From contig CATKHW010000551.1 in the NCBI GenBank assembly GCA_949752795.1, positions 1 to 64,000 on the forward strand: DNA of 64,000 bases, given 5' to 3'. How positions within the stretch are numbered: position 1 is the first letter of the stretch; every line of letters begins with the position of its first letter. The notes beneath the pieces are model-generated. The model ran no database searches. It was given only the letters and a program-made list of their open reading frames with translations, and was not told the origin of the DNA. The translations under genes were made by a program, and so were the position numbers. This DNA is from Hyperoodon ampullatus (lineage: Eukaryota > Chordata > Mammalia > Artiodactyla > Ziphiidae). Shown here piece by piece: positions 8,749 to 22,657 of the stretch.

Positions 8749-10487
8749 CTTGGCCAAAAAGGGCGTATGCGTTTTCTCCTGAATATATTCAGGAGAAAAC
8801 GCATACGCCCTTTTTGGCCAAGCAAGCAAGCGGGCAATGCAAATCTGCACTACAAAGAAGTATCACTTCCCACCGGTCAAAAGGGACATCCACAAAATGT
8901 GTAAAAACCAGAAAGGCAAGACAGGCCCTGGAGAACAGGGAGCCTTGTTATGCTGATGGGCGGGATGTAAATTGCCAACTGCCTCTCTGGAGGAGTGCAT
9001 TGTGTTCCCTAAAACAAGTAAACAACAGAGCTACAGAGCCAAGGGCACTTCCAGTCTAGGGAATATACCTGGGAAAAACTGAAAATCAATAAGACAGAGC
9101 CACCCCAAAATTTAGGGCTGCACTGCTCACAAGGACCTCAACTTGGGTACACCTTAAATATCCCAGGAAATATAAAATTGGTTCAAAAAATTGTGCTACT
9201 TACGTACGATGGAATATCCCTCAGCCATGAAATCAATGTCATAAGACCAGTAGCAGCAAAATGGGTGGATTCAGGTACGATGATTCTAAGTGAAATAAGT
9301 CACACAGAAAAAGAAACTTATCATAAGTTATCACTTATGAAGATCCTGTAAACATGGCTACACTTGAACTGAGTTAGGAAAGAGAACAGTGTTTCACATT
9401 TAGAAAACACTCTTATGCCTGCTTAAGGGGGAAGGAGAGGTGGGGTGAGGCATAAAACCAGAGTTTGATATAAGCACAGGTACCGTTCCAAAAACCAACT
9501 ATGGAATAGACAAGACCTACACCTTCCTCAGTGAAAGGGACTCAAAACCCCATATTTCCCGCAGAGGAATATATCTGACTAGTAAGAATCTTAAAACCTA
9601 TGTATTGATATGTCTCCGTAAGGGAATCAAGTGTGTCTAGACTGGGATAAATATGGCAGCGAGAATCAGCTCAAACCCACTATAAAAAGGAATTTCAAAA
9701 ATAAAACAAAAAAACTGGGAAATTCTTTACAATTCCTTCAGGGTCTCTGATGAAACCTGAAATGACCCTATCTACAATGACAGCTGGATGTGGCATAAGG
9801 CTGGACACTTGGGACTGAGAGGATTGGTGAGATTGGGTGAGCAAATGCAGACCCTTTAAAGCAATAATGCATGGCACACATTCCATGGGTCCCAACTCTC
9901 CAGGTTGAAGGGAATATTACTACAGATATAACATGTACGGGAATCCTAGAGAACGGACACACTGTGAATACGAAAGGTTTCTAAAACTCAACGAATAGTC
10001 CCTCTCCTGGTGCTCCGGTTTGACTTTCCATCTGCTTTATTATCAACCTCCCAACTTGGAGAGACAGCCCCTTTAACCTCCTGGTTCGCACAGGTTGCCA
10101 ATTTGGCAGAGGATGAAAGGGAAGAGGGAGAACCAATGAGAGAGTAGCTGTTAGGCATTTGGACGGGCACATATCACTGTAATTTCCCGGCAGAAAGAAG
10201 AATTAACCAAAGTCTCAGCCACCCACCGGGAATCAGTATAGATCCTGAACCAAAATTTTGGACTTGCGGTCAGCTCACCAAAAACGAGTTGAAAAATGGA
10301 GCTCAGGGGCACAGCAATTCACAAACTGGCCGAGTAATAAAGGTCAACTATCGTCCAAAAATCTGTTGAGGGAAGGCAACGAGGCGGACTTGAAAGCGAG
10401 GCAGAATAGCAGGAAACAGATTTCAAGAGGTACGTTGGAATCGCCTTTAAAGCACAGGAAGAGGGGCACAACTTCGACAATGATGCA
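8749..10487 (+). repeat. Monomer M6 (1,739 bp), family B
   Basis: The palindrome is perfect. The first 320 bases resemble M10, and the family B marks begin near 9068. TTTCAC near 9392 is shared with M26 and M30. It carries the CCGGCAGAAAGAAG variant near 10188 and AAAGGTCAAC near 10340, also in M2, M26 and M30. It starts the second 4-monomer unit. Confidence 0.97.
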
Positions 10488-12226
10488 CTTGGCCAAAAAG
10501 GGCGTATGCGTTTTCTCCTGAATATATTCAGGAGAAAACGCATACGCCCTTTTTGGCCAAGCAAGCAAGCGGGCAATGCAAATCTCCACTACAAAGAAGT
10601 ATCACTTCCCACCGGTCAAAAGGGACATCCACAAAATGTGTAAAAACCAGAAAGGCAAGACTGGTCCTGGAGAACAGGGAGCCTTGTTATGCTGATGGAC
10701 GGGATGTAAATTGCCAACTGCCTCTCTGGAGTAGTGCATTGTGTTCCCTAAAACAAGTAAACAACAGAGCTACAGAGCCAAGGGCACTTCCAGTCTAGGG
10801 AATATACCTGGGAAAAACTGAAAATCAATAAGACAGAGCCACCCCAAAATTTTGGGCTGCACTGCTTACAAGGACCTCAACTTGGGTGCACCTTAAATAT
10901 CCCAGGAAATATAAAAATGGTTCAAAAAATTGTGGTACTTACGTACGATGGAATATCCCTCAGCCATGAAATCAATGTCATAAGACCAGTAGCAGTAAAA
11001 TGGGTGGATTCAGGTACGATGATTCTAAGTGAAATAAGTCACAGAGAAAAAGAAACTTATCATAAGTTATCACTTATGAAGATCCTGTAAACATGGCTAC
11101 ACTTGAACTGAGTTAGGAAAGAGAACAGTGTCTCACATTTAGAAAACACTCTTATGCCTGCTTAAGGGGGAAGGAGAGGTGGGGTGATGCATAAAACCAG
11201 AGTTTGATATAAGCACAGGTACCGTTCCAAAAACCAACTATGGAATAGACAAGACCTACACCTTCCTCAGTGAAAGGGACTCAAAACCCCATATTTCCCG
11301 CAGAGGAATATATCTGACTAGTAAGAATGTTAAAACCTATGTATTGATATGTCTCCGTAAGGGAATCAAGTGTGTCTAGAATGGCATAAATATGGCAACG
11401 AGAATCAGCTCAAACCCACTATAAAAAGGAATTTCAAAAATAAAACAAAAAAACTGGGAAATTCTTTACAATTCCTTCAGGGTCTCTGATGAAACCTGAA
11501 ATGACCCTATCTACAATGACAGCTGGATGTGGCATAAGGCTGGACACTTGGGACTGAGAGGATTGGTGAGAGTGGGTGAGCAAATGCAGACCCTTTAAAG
11601 CAATAATGCATGGCACACATTCCATGGGTCCCAACTCTCCAGGTTGAAGGGAATATTACTACAGATATAACATGTACGGGAATCCTAGAGAACGGACACA
11701 CTGTGAATACGAAAGGTTTCTAAAACTCAACGAATAGTCCCTCTCCTGGTGCTCCGGTTTGACTTTCCATCTGCTTTTTTATCAACCTCCCAACTTGGAG
11801 AGACAGCCCCTTTAACCTCCTGGTTCGCACAGGTTGCCAATTTGGCAGAGGATGAAAGGGAAGAGGGAGAACCAATGAGAGAGTAGCTGTTAGGCATTTG
11901 GACGGGCACATATCACTGTAATTTCCCGGCAGGAAGAAGAATTAACCAAAGTCTCAGCCACCCACCGGGAATCAGTATAGATCCTGAACCAAAATTTTGG
12001 ACTTGCGGTCAGGTCACCAAAAACGAGTTGAAAAATGGAGCTCAGGGGCACAGCAATTCACAAACTGGCCGAGTAATAAAGGACAACTATCGTCCAAAAA
12101 TCTGTTGAGGGAAGGCAATGAGGCGGACTTGAAAGCGAGGCAGAATAGCAGGAAACAGATTTCAAGAGGTACGTTGGAATCGCCTTTAAAGCACAGGAAG
12201 AGGGGCACAACTTCGACAATGATACA
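10488..12226 (+). repeat. Monomer M7 (1,739 bp), family C
   Basis: The palindrome is perfect and all family C marks are present. CTGGAGTAGTG near 10733 is shared only with M31 at +41,724 and separates both from M3 and M27. This shows that the copy of the large block preserved the order of the two 4-monomer units. Confidence 0.97.
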
Positions 12227-13963
12227 CTTGGCCAAAAAGGGCGTAAGCGTTTTCTCCTGAATATATTCAGGAGAAAACGCATACGCCCTTTTTGGCCAAG
12301 CAAGCAAGCGGGCAATGCAAATCTGCACTACAAAGAAGTATCACTTCCCACCGGTCAAAAGGGATATCCACAAAATGTGTAAAAACCAGAAAGGCAAGAC
12401 AGGCCCTGGAGAACAGGGAGCCTTGATATGCTGATGGACGGGATGTAAATTGTCAACTGCCTCTCTGGAGGAGTGCATTGTGTTCCCTAAAACAAGTAAA
12501 CAACAGAGCTACAGAGCCAAGGGCACTTCCAGTCTAGGGAATATACCTTGGGAAAACTGAAAATCAAAAAGACACAGCCACCCCAAAATTTAGGGCTGCA
12601 CTGCTTACAAGGACCTCAACTTGGGTCCACCTTAAATATCCCAGGAAATATAAAAATGGTTCAAAAAATTGTTGTACTTACATACGATGGAATATCCCTC
12701 AGCCATGAAATCAATGTCATAAGACCAGTAGCAGCAAAATGGGTGGATTCAGGTACGATGATTCTAAGTGAAATAAGTCACACAGAAAAAGTAACTTATC
12801 ATAAGATATCACTTATGAAGGTCCTGTAAATATGGCTACACTTGAACTGAGTTAGGAAAGAGAACAGTGTCTCACATTTAGAAAACACTCTTATGCCTGC
12901 TTAAGGGGGAAGGAGAGGTGGGGTGATGCATAAAACCAGAGTTTGATATAAGCACAGGTACCGTTCCAAAAAAAACTATGGAATAGACAAGACCTACACC
13001 TTCCTCAGTGAAAGGGACTCAAAACCCCATATTTCCCGCAGAGGAATATATCTGACTAGTAAGAATCTTAAAACCTATGTATTGATATGTCTCCGTAAGG
13101 GAATCAAGTGTGTCTAGACTGGGATAAATATGGCAGCGAGAATCAGCTCAAACCCACTATAAAAAGAATTTCAAAAATAAAACAAAAAAACTGGGAAATT
13201 CTTTACAATTCCTTCAGGGTCTCTGATGAAACCTGAAATGACCCTATCTACAATGACAGCTGTATGTGGCATAAGGCTGGACACTTGGTACTGAGAGGAT
13301 TGGTGAGATTAGGTGAGCAAATGCAGACCCTTTAAAGCAATAATGCATGGCACACATTCCATGGGTCCCAACTCTCCAGGTTGAAGGGAATATTACTACA
13401 GATATAACATGTACGGGAATCCTAGAGAACGGACACACTGTGAATACGAAAGGTTTCTAAAACTCAACGAATAGTCCCTCTCCTGGTGCTCCGGTTTGAC
13501 TTTCCATCTGCTTTATTATCAACCTCCCAACTTGGAGAGACAGCCCCTTTAACCTCCTGGTTCGCACAGGTTGCCAATATGGCAGAGGATGAAAGGGAAG
13601 AGGGAGAACCAATGAGAGAGTAGCTGTTAGGCATTTGGACGGGCACATATCACTGTAATTTCCCGGCAGGAAGAAGAATTAACCAAAGTCTCAGCCACAC
13701 ACCGGGAATCAGTATAGGTCCTGAACCAAAATTTTGGACTTGCGGTCAGCTCACCAAAAACGAGTTGAAAAATGGAGCTCAGGGGCACAGCAATTCACAA
13801 ACTGGCCGAGTAATAAAGGACAACTATCGTCCAAAAATCTGTTGAGGGAAGGCAACGAGGCGGACTTGAAAGCGAGGCAGAATAGCAGGAAACAGATTTC
13901 AAGAGGTACGTTGGAATCGCCTTTAAAGCACAGGAAGAGGGGCACAACTTCGACAATGATGCA
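12227..13963 (+). repeat. Monomer M8 (1,737 bp), family D
   Basis: Left-arm GTAAGCG, the two one-base deletions of family D, and CTTGATATG are all present. It is almost identical to M4 (-6,954) and M32 (+41,724). Confidence 0.97.
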
Positions 13964-15702
13964 CTTGGCCAAAAAGGGCGTATGCGTTTTCTCCTGAATA
14001 CATTCAGGAGAAAACGCATACGCCCTTTTTGGCCAAGCAAGCAAGCGGGCAATGCAAATCTGCACTACAAAGAAGTATCACTTCCCACCGGTCAAAAGGG
14101 ACATCCACAAAATGTGTAAAAACCAGAAAGACAAGACAGGCCCTGGAGAACAGGGAGCCTTGTTATGCTGATGGGCGGGATGTAAATTGCCAACTGCCTC
14201 TCTGGAGGAGTGCATTGTGTTCCCTAAAACAAGTAAACAACAGAGCTACAGAGCCAAGGGCACTTCCAGTCTAGGGAATATACCTTGGGAAAACTGAAAA
14301 TCAAAAAGACACAGCCACCCCAAAATTTAGGGCTGCACTGCTTACAAGGACCTCAACTTGGGTACACCTTAAATATCCCAGGAAATATAAAAATGGTTCA
14401 AAAAATTGTGGTACTTACGTACGATGGAATATCCCTCAGCCATGAAATCAATGTCATAAGACCAGTAGCAGCAAAATGGGTGGATTCAGGTACGATGATT
14501 CTAAGTGAAATAAGTCACACAGAAAAAGAAACTTATCATAAGATGTCACTTATGAAGATCCTGTAAACATGGCTACACTTGAACTGAGTTAGGAAAGAGA
14601 ACAGTGTCTCACATTTAGAAAACACTCTTATGCCTGCTTAAGGGGGAAGGAGAGGTGGGGTGATGCATAAAACCAGAGTTTGATATAAGCACAGGTACCG
14701 TTCCAAAAACCAACTATGGAATAGACAAGACCTACACCTTCCTCAGTGAAAGGGACTCAAAACCCCATATTTCCCGCAGAGGAATATATCTGACTAGTAA
14801 GAATCTTAAAACCTATGTATTGATATGTGTCCGTAAGGGAATCAAGTGTGTCTAGACTGGGATAAATATGGCAGCGAGAATCAGCTCAAACCCACTATAA
14901 AAAGGAATTTCAAAAATAAAACAAAAAAACTGGGAAATTCTTTACAATTCCTTCAGGGTCGCTGATGAAACCTGAAATGACCCTATCTACAATGACAGCT
15001 GGATGTGGCATAAGGCTGGACACTTGGGACTGCGAGGATTGGTGAGATTGGGTGAGCAAATGCAGACCCTTTAAAGCAATAATGCATGGCACACATTCCA
15101 TGGGTCCCAACACTCCAGGTTGAAGGGAATATTACTACAGATATAACATGTATGGGAATCCTAGAGAACGGACACACTGTGAATATGAAAGGTTTCTAAA
15201 ACTCAACGAATAGTCCCTCTCCTGGTGCTCCGGTTTGACTTTCCATCTGCTTTATTATCAACCTCCCAACTTGGAGAGACATCCCCTTTAACCTCCTGGT
15301 TCGCACAGGTTGCCAATTTGGCAGAGGATGAAAGGGAAGAGGGAGAACCAATGAGAGAGTAGCTGTTAGGCATTTGGACAGGCACATATCACTGTAATTT
15401 CCCGGCAGGAAGAAGAATTAACCAAAGTCTCAGCCACCCACCGGGAATCAGTATAGATCCTGAACCAAAATTTTGGACTTGCGGTCAGCTCACCAAAAAC
15501 GAGTTGAAAAATGGAGCTCAGGGGCACAGCAATTCACAAACTGGCCGAGTAATAAAGGACAACTATCGTCCAAATATCTGTTGAGGGAAGGCAACGAGGC
15601 GGACTTGAAAGCGAGGCAGAATAGCAGGAAACAGATTTCAAGAGGTACGTTGGAATCGCCTTTAAAGCACAGGAAGAGGGGCACAACTTCGACAATGATG
15701 CA
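13964..15702 (+). repeat. Monomer M9 (1,739 bp), family A
   Basis: Palindrome centre TACA and the full set of family A marks are present. It is nearly identical to M5 (-6,954) and M33 (+41,724), and closely similar to M16. Confidence 0.97.
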
Positions 15703-17441
15703 CTTGGCCAAAAAGGGCGTATGCGTTTTCTCCTGAATATATTCAGGAGAAAACGCATACGCCCTTTTTGGCCAAGCAAGCAAGCGGGCAATGCAAATCT
15801 GCACTACAAAGAAGTATCACTTCCCACCGGTCAAAAGGGACATCCACAAAATGTGTAAAAACCAGAAAGGCAAGACAGGCCCTGGAGAACAGGGAGCCTT
15901 GTTATGCTGATGGGCGGGATGTAAATTGCCAACTGCCTCTCTGGAGGAGTGCATTGTGTTCCCTAAAACAAGTAAACAACAGAGCTACAGAGCCAAGGGC
16001 ACTTCCAGTCTAGGGAATATACCTTGGGAAAACTGAAAATCAAAAAGACACAGCCACCCCAAAATTTAGGGCTGCACTGCTTACAAGGACCTCAACTTGG
16101 GTACACCTTAAATATCCCAGGAAATATAAAAATGGTTCAAAAAATTGTGGTACTTACATACGATGGAATATCCCTCAGCCATGAAATCAATGTCATAAGA
16201 CCAGTAGCAGCAAAATGGGTGGATTCAGGTACGATGATTCTAAGTGAAATAAGTCACACAGAAAAAGAAACTTATCATAAGATGTCACTTATGAAGATCC
16301 TGTAAACATGGCTACACTTGAACTGAGTTAGGAAAGAGAACAGTGTCTCACATTTAGAAAACACTCTTATGCCTGCTTAAGGGGGAAGGAGAGGTGGGGT
16401 GATGCATAAAACCAGAGTTTGATATAAGCACAGGTACCGTTCCAAAAACCAACTATGGAATAGACAAGACCTACACCTTCCTCAGTGAAAGGGACTCAAA
16501 ACCCCATATTTCCCGCAGAGGAATATATCTGACTAGTAAGAATGTTAAAACCTATGTATTGATATGTCTCCGTAAGGGAATCAAGTGTGTCTAGAATGGC
16601 ATAAATATGGCAACGAGAATCAGCTCAAACCCACTATAAAAAGGAATTTCAAAAATAAAACAAAAAAACTGGGAAATTCTTTACAATTCCTTCAGGGTCT
16701 CTGATGAAACCTGAAATGACCCTATCTACAATGACAGCTGGATGTGGCATAAGGCTGGACACTTGGGACTGAGAGGATTGGTGAGCCTGGGTGAGCAAAT
16801 GCAGACCCTTTAAAGCAATAATGCATGGCACACATTCCATGGGTCCCAACTCTCCAGGTTGAAGGGAATATTACTACAGATATAACATGTACGGGAATCC
16901 TAGAGAACGGACACACTGTGAATACGAAAGGTTTCTAAAACTCAATGAATAGTCCCTCTCCTGGTGCTCCGGTTTGACTTTCCATCTGCTTTTTTATCAA
17001 CCTCCCAACTTGGAGAGACAGCCCCTTTAACCTCCTGGTTCGCACAGGTTGCCAATTTGGCAGAGGATGAAAGGGAAGAGGGAGAACCAATGAGAGAGTA
17101 GCTGTTAGGCATTTGGACGGGCACATATCACTGTAATTTCCCGGCAGGAAGAAGAATTAACCAAAGTCTCAGCCACACACCGGGAATCAGTATAGATCCT
17201 GAACCAAAATTTTGGACTTGCGGTCAGCTCACCAAAAACGAGTTGAAAAATGGAGCTCAGGAGCACAGCAATTCACAAACTGGCCGAGTAATAAAGGACA
17301 ACTATCGTCCAAATATCTGTTGAGGGAAGGCAACGAGGCGGACTTGAAAGCGAGGCAGAATAGCAGGAAACAGATTTCAAGAGGTACGTTGGAATCGCCT
17401 TTAAAGCACAGGAAGAGGGGCACAACTTCGACAATGATGCA
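15703..17441 (+). repeat. Monomer M10 (1,739 bp), family E
   Basis: The palindrome is perfect. Marks are GAATGTTAAA, TCTAGAATGGCATAAATATG, GAGCCTGGG near 16784 and CCAAATATCTG near 17310. CTTACATACG near 16155 is shared with M34. CTCAATGAATAG near 16943 is private. Its first 310 bases match M6, so the end of the second 4-monomer unit falls near 16,020. Confidence 0.97.
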
Positions 17442-19179
17442 CTTGGCCAAAAAGGGCGTATGCGTTTTCTCCTGAATATATTCAGGAGAAAACGCATACG
17501 CCCTTTTTGGCCAAGCAAGCAAGCGGGCAATGCAAATCTGCACTACAAAGAAGTATCACTTCCCACCGGTCAAAAGGGACATCCACAAAATGTGTAAAAA
17601 CCAGAAAGGCAAGACAGGCCCTGGAGAACAGGGAGCCTTGTTATGCTGATGGGCGGGATGTAAATTGCCAACTGCCTCTCTGGAGGAGTGCATTGTGTTC
17701 CCTAAAACAAGTAAACAACAGAGCTACAGAGCCAAGGGCACTTCCAGTCTAGGGAATATACCTTGGGAAAACTGAAAATCAAAAAGACACAGCCACCCCA
17801 AAATTTAGGGCTGCACTGCTTACAAGGACCTCAACTTGGGTACACCTTAAATATCCCAGGAAATATAAAAATGGTTCAAAAAATTGTGGTACTTACGTAC
17901 GATGGAATATCCCTCAGCCATGAAATCAATGTCATAAGACCAGTAGCAGCAAAATGGGTGGATTCAGGTACGATGATTCTAAGTGAAATAAGTCACACAG
18001 AAAAAGAAACTTATCATAAGATGTCACTTATGAAGATCCTGTAAACATGGCTACACTTGAACTGAGTTAGGAAAGAGAACAGTGTCTCACATTTAGAAAA
18101 CACTCTTATGCCTGCTTAAGGGGGAAGGAGAGGTGGGGTGATGCATAAAACCAGAGTTTGATATAAGCACAGGTACCGTTCCAAAAACCAACTATGGAAT
18201 AGACACGACCTACACCTTCCTCAGTGAAAGGGACTCAAAACCCCATATTTCCCGCAGAGGAATATATCTGACTAGTAAGAATGTTAAAACCTATGTATTG
18301 ATATGTCTCCGTAAGGGAATCAAGTGTGTCTAGAATGGCATAAATATGGCAACGAGAATCAGCTCAAACCCACTATAAAAAGGAATTTCAAAAATAAAAC
18401 AAAAAAACTGGGAAATTCTTTACAATTCCTTCAGGGTCTCTGATGAAACCTGAAATGAACCTATCTACAATGACAGCTGGATGTGGCATAAGGCTGGACA
18501 CTTGGGACTGAGAGGATTGGTGAGCCTGGGTGAGCAAATGCAGACCCTTTAAAGCAATAATGCATGGCACACATTCCATGGGTCCCAACTCTCCAGGTTG
18601 AAGGGAATATTACTACAGATATAACATGTACGGGAATCCTAGAGAACGGACACACTGTGAATACGAAAGGTTTCTAAAACTCAACGAATAGTCCCTCTCC
18701 TGGTGCTCCGGTTTGACTTTCCATCTGCTTTTTTATCAACCTCCCAACTTGGAGAGACAGCCCCTTTAACCTCCTGGTTCGCACAGGTTGCCAATTTGGC
18801 AGAGGATGAAAGGGAAGAGGGAGAACCAATGAGAGAGTAGCTGTTAGGCATTTGGACGGGCACATATCACTGTAATTTCCCGGCAGGAAGAAGAATTAAC
18901 CAAAGTCTCAGCCACCCACCGGGAATCAGTATAGATCCTGAACCAAAATTTTGGACTTGCGGTCAGGTCACCAAAAATGAGTTGAAAAATGGAGCTCAGG
19001 GGCACAGCAATTCACAAACTGGCCGAGTAATAAAGGACAACTATCGTCCATAATCTGTTGAGGGAAGGCAACGAGGCGGACTTGAAAGCGAGGCAGAATA
19101 GCAGGAAACAGATTTCAAGAGGTACGTTGGAATCGCCTTTAAAGCACAGGAAGAGGGGCACAACTTCGACAATGATGCA
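17442..19179 (+). repeat. Monomer M11 (1,738 bp), family E
   Basis: The palindrome is perfect. GACACGACC near 18203 and ATGAACCTATC near 18456 are shared with M35. It is one base short because CCATAATCTG replaces CCAAAAATCTG near 19048, also in M15, M18 and M35. AAAAATGAGTTG near 18973 is private. Confidence 0.97.
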
Positions 19180-20918
19180 CTTGGCCAAAAAGGGCGTATG
19201 CGTTTTCTCCTGAATATATTCAGGAGAAAACGCATACGCCCTTTTTGGCCAAGCAAGCAAGCGGGCAATGCAAATCTGCACTACAAAGAAGTATCACTTC
19301 CCACCGGTCAAAAGGGACATCCACAAAATGTGTAAAAACCAGAAAGGCAAGACAGGCCCTGGAGAACAGGGAGCCTTGTTATGCTGATGGGCGGGATGTA
19401 AATTGCCAACTGCCTCTCTGGAGGAGTGCATTGTGTTCCCTAAAACAAGTAAACAACAGAGCTACAGAGCCAAGGGCACTTCCAGTCTAGGGAATATACC
19501 TTGGGAAAACTGAAAATCAAAAAGACACAGCCACCCCAAAATTTAGGGCTGCACTGCTTACAAGGACCTCAACTTGGGTACACCTTAAATATCCCAGGAA
19601 ATATAAAAATGGTTCAAAAAATTGTGGTACTTACGTACGATGGAATATCCCTCAGCCATGAAATCAATGTCATAAGACCAGTAGCAGCAAAATGGGTGGA
19701 TTCAGGTACGATGATTCTAAGTGAAATAAGTCACACAGAAAAAGAAACTTATCATAAGATGTCACTTATGAAGATCCTGTAAACATGGCTACACTTGAAC
19801 TGAGTTAGGAAAGAGAACAGTGTCTCACATTTAGAAAACACTCTTATGCCTGCTTAAGGGGGAAGGAGAGGTGGGGTGCTGCATAAAACCAGAGTTTGAT
19901 ATAAGCACAGGTACCGTTCCAAAAACCAACTATGGAATAGACAAGACCTACACCTTCCTCAGTGAAAGGGACTCAAAACCCCATATTTCCCGCAGAGGAA
20001 TATATCTGACTAGTAAGAATCTTAAAACCTATGTATTGATATGTGTCCGTAAGGGAATCAAGTGTGTCTAGACTGGGATAAATATGGCAGCGAGAATCAG
20101 CTCAAACCCACTATAAAAAGGAATTTCAAAAATAAAACAAAAAAACTGGGAAATTCTTTACAATTCCTTCAGGGTCTCTGATGAAACCTGAAATGACCCT
20201 ATCTACAATGACAGCTGGATGTGGCATAAGGCTGGACACTTGGGACTGAGAGGATTGGTGAGATTGGGTGAGCAAATGCAGACCCTTTAAAGCAATAATG
20301 CATGGCACACATTCCATGGGTCCCAACACTCCAGGTTGAAGGGAATATTACTACAGATATAACATGTATGGGAATCCTAGAGAACGGACACACTGTGAAT
20401 ATGAAAGGTTTCTAAAACTCAACGAATAGTCCCTCTCCTGGTGCTCCGGTTTGACTTTCCATCTGCTTTATTATCAACCTCCCAACTTGGAGAGACATCC
20501 CCTTTAACCTCCTGGTTCGCATAGGTTGCCAATTTGGCAGAGGATGAAAGGGAAGAGGGAGAACCAATGAGAGAGTAGCTTTTAGGCATTTGGACAGGCA
20601 CATATCACTGTAATTTCCCGGCAGGAAGAAGAATTAACCAAAGTCTCAGCCACCCACCGGGAATCAGTATAGATCCTGAACCAAAATTTTGGACTTGCGG
20701 TCAGCTCACCAAAAACGAGTTGAAAAATGGAGCTCAGGGGCACAGCAATTCACAAACTGGCCGAGTAATAAAGGACAACTATCGTCCAAATATCTGTTGA
20801 GGGAAGGCAACGAGGCGGACTTGAAAGCGAGGCAGAATAGCAGGAAACAGATTTCAAGAGGTACGTTGGAATCGCCTTTAAAGCACAGGAAGAGGGGCAC
20901 AACTTCGACAATGATGCA
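19180..20918 (+). repeat. Monomer M12 (1,739 bp), family F
   Basis: The palindrome is perfect. GTGCTGCATAA (C at 19879) is shared with M15 and M17 and marks the right end of the match to the 42-61 kb block, since M36 has A at 61603. From about 19,132 to 21,705 it matches 27,825-30,398 (+8,693), including CGCATAGG near 20517 and AGCTTTTAGG near 20578. Confidence 0.97.
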
Positions 20919-22657
20919 CTTGGCCAAAAAGGGCGTATGTGTTTTCTCCTGAATATATTCAGGAGAAAACGCATACGCCCTTTTTGGCCAAGCAAGCAAG
21001 CGGGCAATGCAAATCTGCACTACAAAGAAGTATCACTTCCCACCGGTCAAAAGGGACATCCACAAAATGTGTAAAAACCAGAAAGGCAAGACAGGCCCTG
21101 GAGAACAGGGAGCCTTGTTATGCTGATGGGCGGGATGTAAATTGCCAACTGCCTCTCTGGAGGAGTGCATTGTGTTCCCTAAAACAAGTAAACAACAGAG
21201 CTACAGAGCCAAGGGCACTTCCAGTCTAGGGAATATACCTTGGGAAAACTGAAAATCAAAAAGACACAGCCACCCCAAAATTTAGGGCTGCACTGCTTAC
21301 AAGGACCTCAACTTGGGTACACCTTAAATATCCCAGGAAATATAAAAATGGTTCAAAAAATTGTGGTACTTACGTACGATGGAATATCCCTCAGCCATGA
21401 AATCAATGTCATAAGACCAGTAGCAGCAAAATGGGTGGATTCAGGTACGATGATTCTAAGTGAAATAAGTCACACAGAAAAAGAAACTTATCATAAGATG
21501 TCACTTATGAAGATCCTGTAAACATGGCTACACTTGAACTGAGTTAGGAAAGAGAACAGTGTCTCACATTTAGAAAACACTCTTATGCCTGCTTAAGGGG
21601 GAAGGAGAGGTGGGGTGATGCATAAAACCAGAGTTTGATATAAGCACAGGTACCGTTCCAAAAACCAACTATGGAATAGACAAGACCTACACCTTCCTCA
21701 GTGAAAGAGACTCAAAACCCCATATTTCCCGCAGAGGAATATATCTGACTAGTAAGAATCTTAAAACCTATGTATTGATATGTGTCCGTAAGGGAATCAA
21801 GTGTGTCTAGACTGGGATAAATATGGCAGCGAGAATCAGCTCAAACCCACTATAAAAAGGAATTTCAAAAATAAAACAAAAAAACTGGGAAATTCTTTAC
21901 AATTCTTTCAGGGTCTCTGATGAAACCTGAAATGACCCTATCTACAATGACAGCTGGATGTGGCATAAGGCTGGACACTTGGGACTGAGAGGATTGGTGA
22001 GATTGGGTGAGCAAATGCAGACCCTTTAAAGCAATAATGCATGGCACACATTCCATGGGTCCCAACTCTCCAGGTTGAAGGGAATATTACTACAGATATA
22101 ACATGTACGGGAATCCTAGAGAACGGACACACTGTGAATACGAAAGGTTTCTAAAACTCAACAAATAGTCCCTCTCCTGGTGCTCCGGTTTGACTTTCCA
22201 TCTGCTTTTTTATCAACCTCCCAACTTGGAGAGACAGCCCCTTTAACCTCCTGGTTCGCACAGGTTGCCAATTTGGCAGAGGATGAAAGGGAAGAGGGAG
22301 AACCAATGAGAGAGTAGCTGTTAGGCATTTGGACGGGCACATATCACTGTAATTTCCCGGCAGGAAAAAGAATTAACCAAAGTCTCAGCCACCCACCGGG
22401 AATCAGTATAGATCCTGAACCAAAATTTTGGACTTGCGGTCAGGTCACCAAAAACGAGTTGAAAAATGGAGCTCAGGGGCACAGCAATTCACAAACTGGC
22501 CGAGTAATAAAGGACAACTATCGTCCAAAAATCTGTTGAGGGAAGGCAATGAGGCGGAATTGAAAGCGAGGCAGAATAGCAGGAAACAGATTTCAAGAGG
22601 TACGTTGGAATCGCCTTTAAAGCACAGGAAGAGGGGCACAACTTCGACAATGATACA
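20919..22657 (+). repeat. Monomer M13 (1,739 bp), mosaic F/C
   Basis: The left arm has GTATGTG, as in M15 and M18. The first part is like M18, and GAAAGAGACTC near 21703 is shared only with M36. The end is family C-like: TTTTTATCA, CAGGTCACC, GGCAATGAGGCGG and GATACACTTGG. Private changes include CTTTCAGGG near 21904, CAACAAATAG near 22159 and GGCGGAATTG near 22553. Confidence 0.97.

Larger units (their letters stand above)
2114..16021 (+). repeat. Two tandem copies of a 4-monomer higher-order unit (6,954 bp each)
   Basis: Monomers M2-M5 and M6-M9 follow the family order B-C-D-A. Corresponding positions differ by exactly 6,954 bp (for example palindromes at 3534 and 10488, 5273 and 12227, 7010 and 13964). 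Family marks, the two D deletions and the A-type palindrome centre line up. The left edge is set by the start of the B mark near 2114 and the right edge by its absence near 16,020 in M10. The only differences I noticed are a few, including GGAGTAG near 10733 and sites in M2. Confidence 0.92.
638..19878 (+). repeat. Large duplicated block, left copy (about 19.2 kb)
   Basis: It matches 42,362-61,602 at a constant offset of 41,724 bp with no net indel. The left limit is the mismatch at 637/42361 (G/A), and the right limit the mismatch at 19879/61603 (C/A). I noticed about 15-20 single-base differences inside it, such as 1118, 2439, 5472 and 16945, which suggests about 99.9% identity. I did not compute an alignment. 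Confidence 0.88.
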
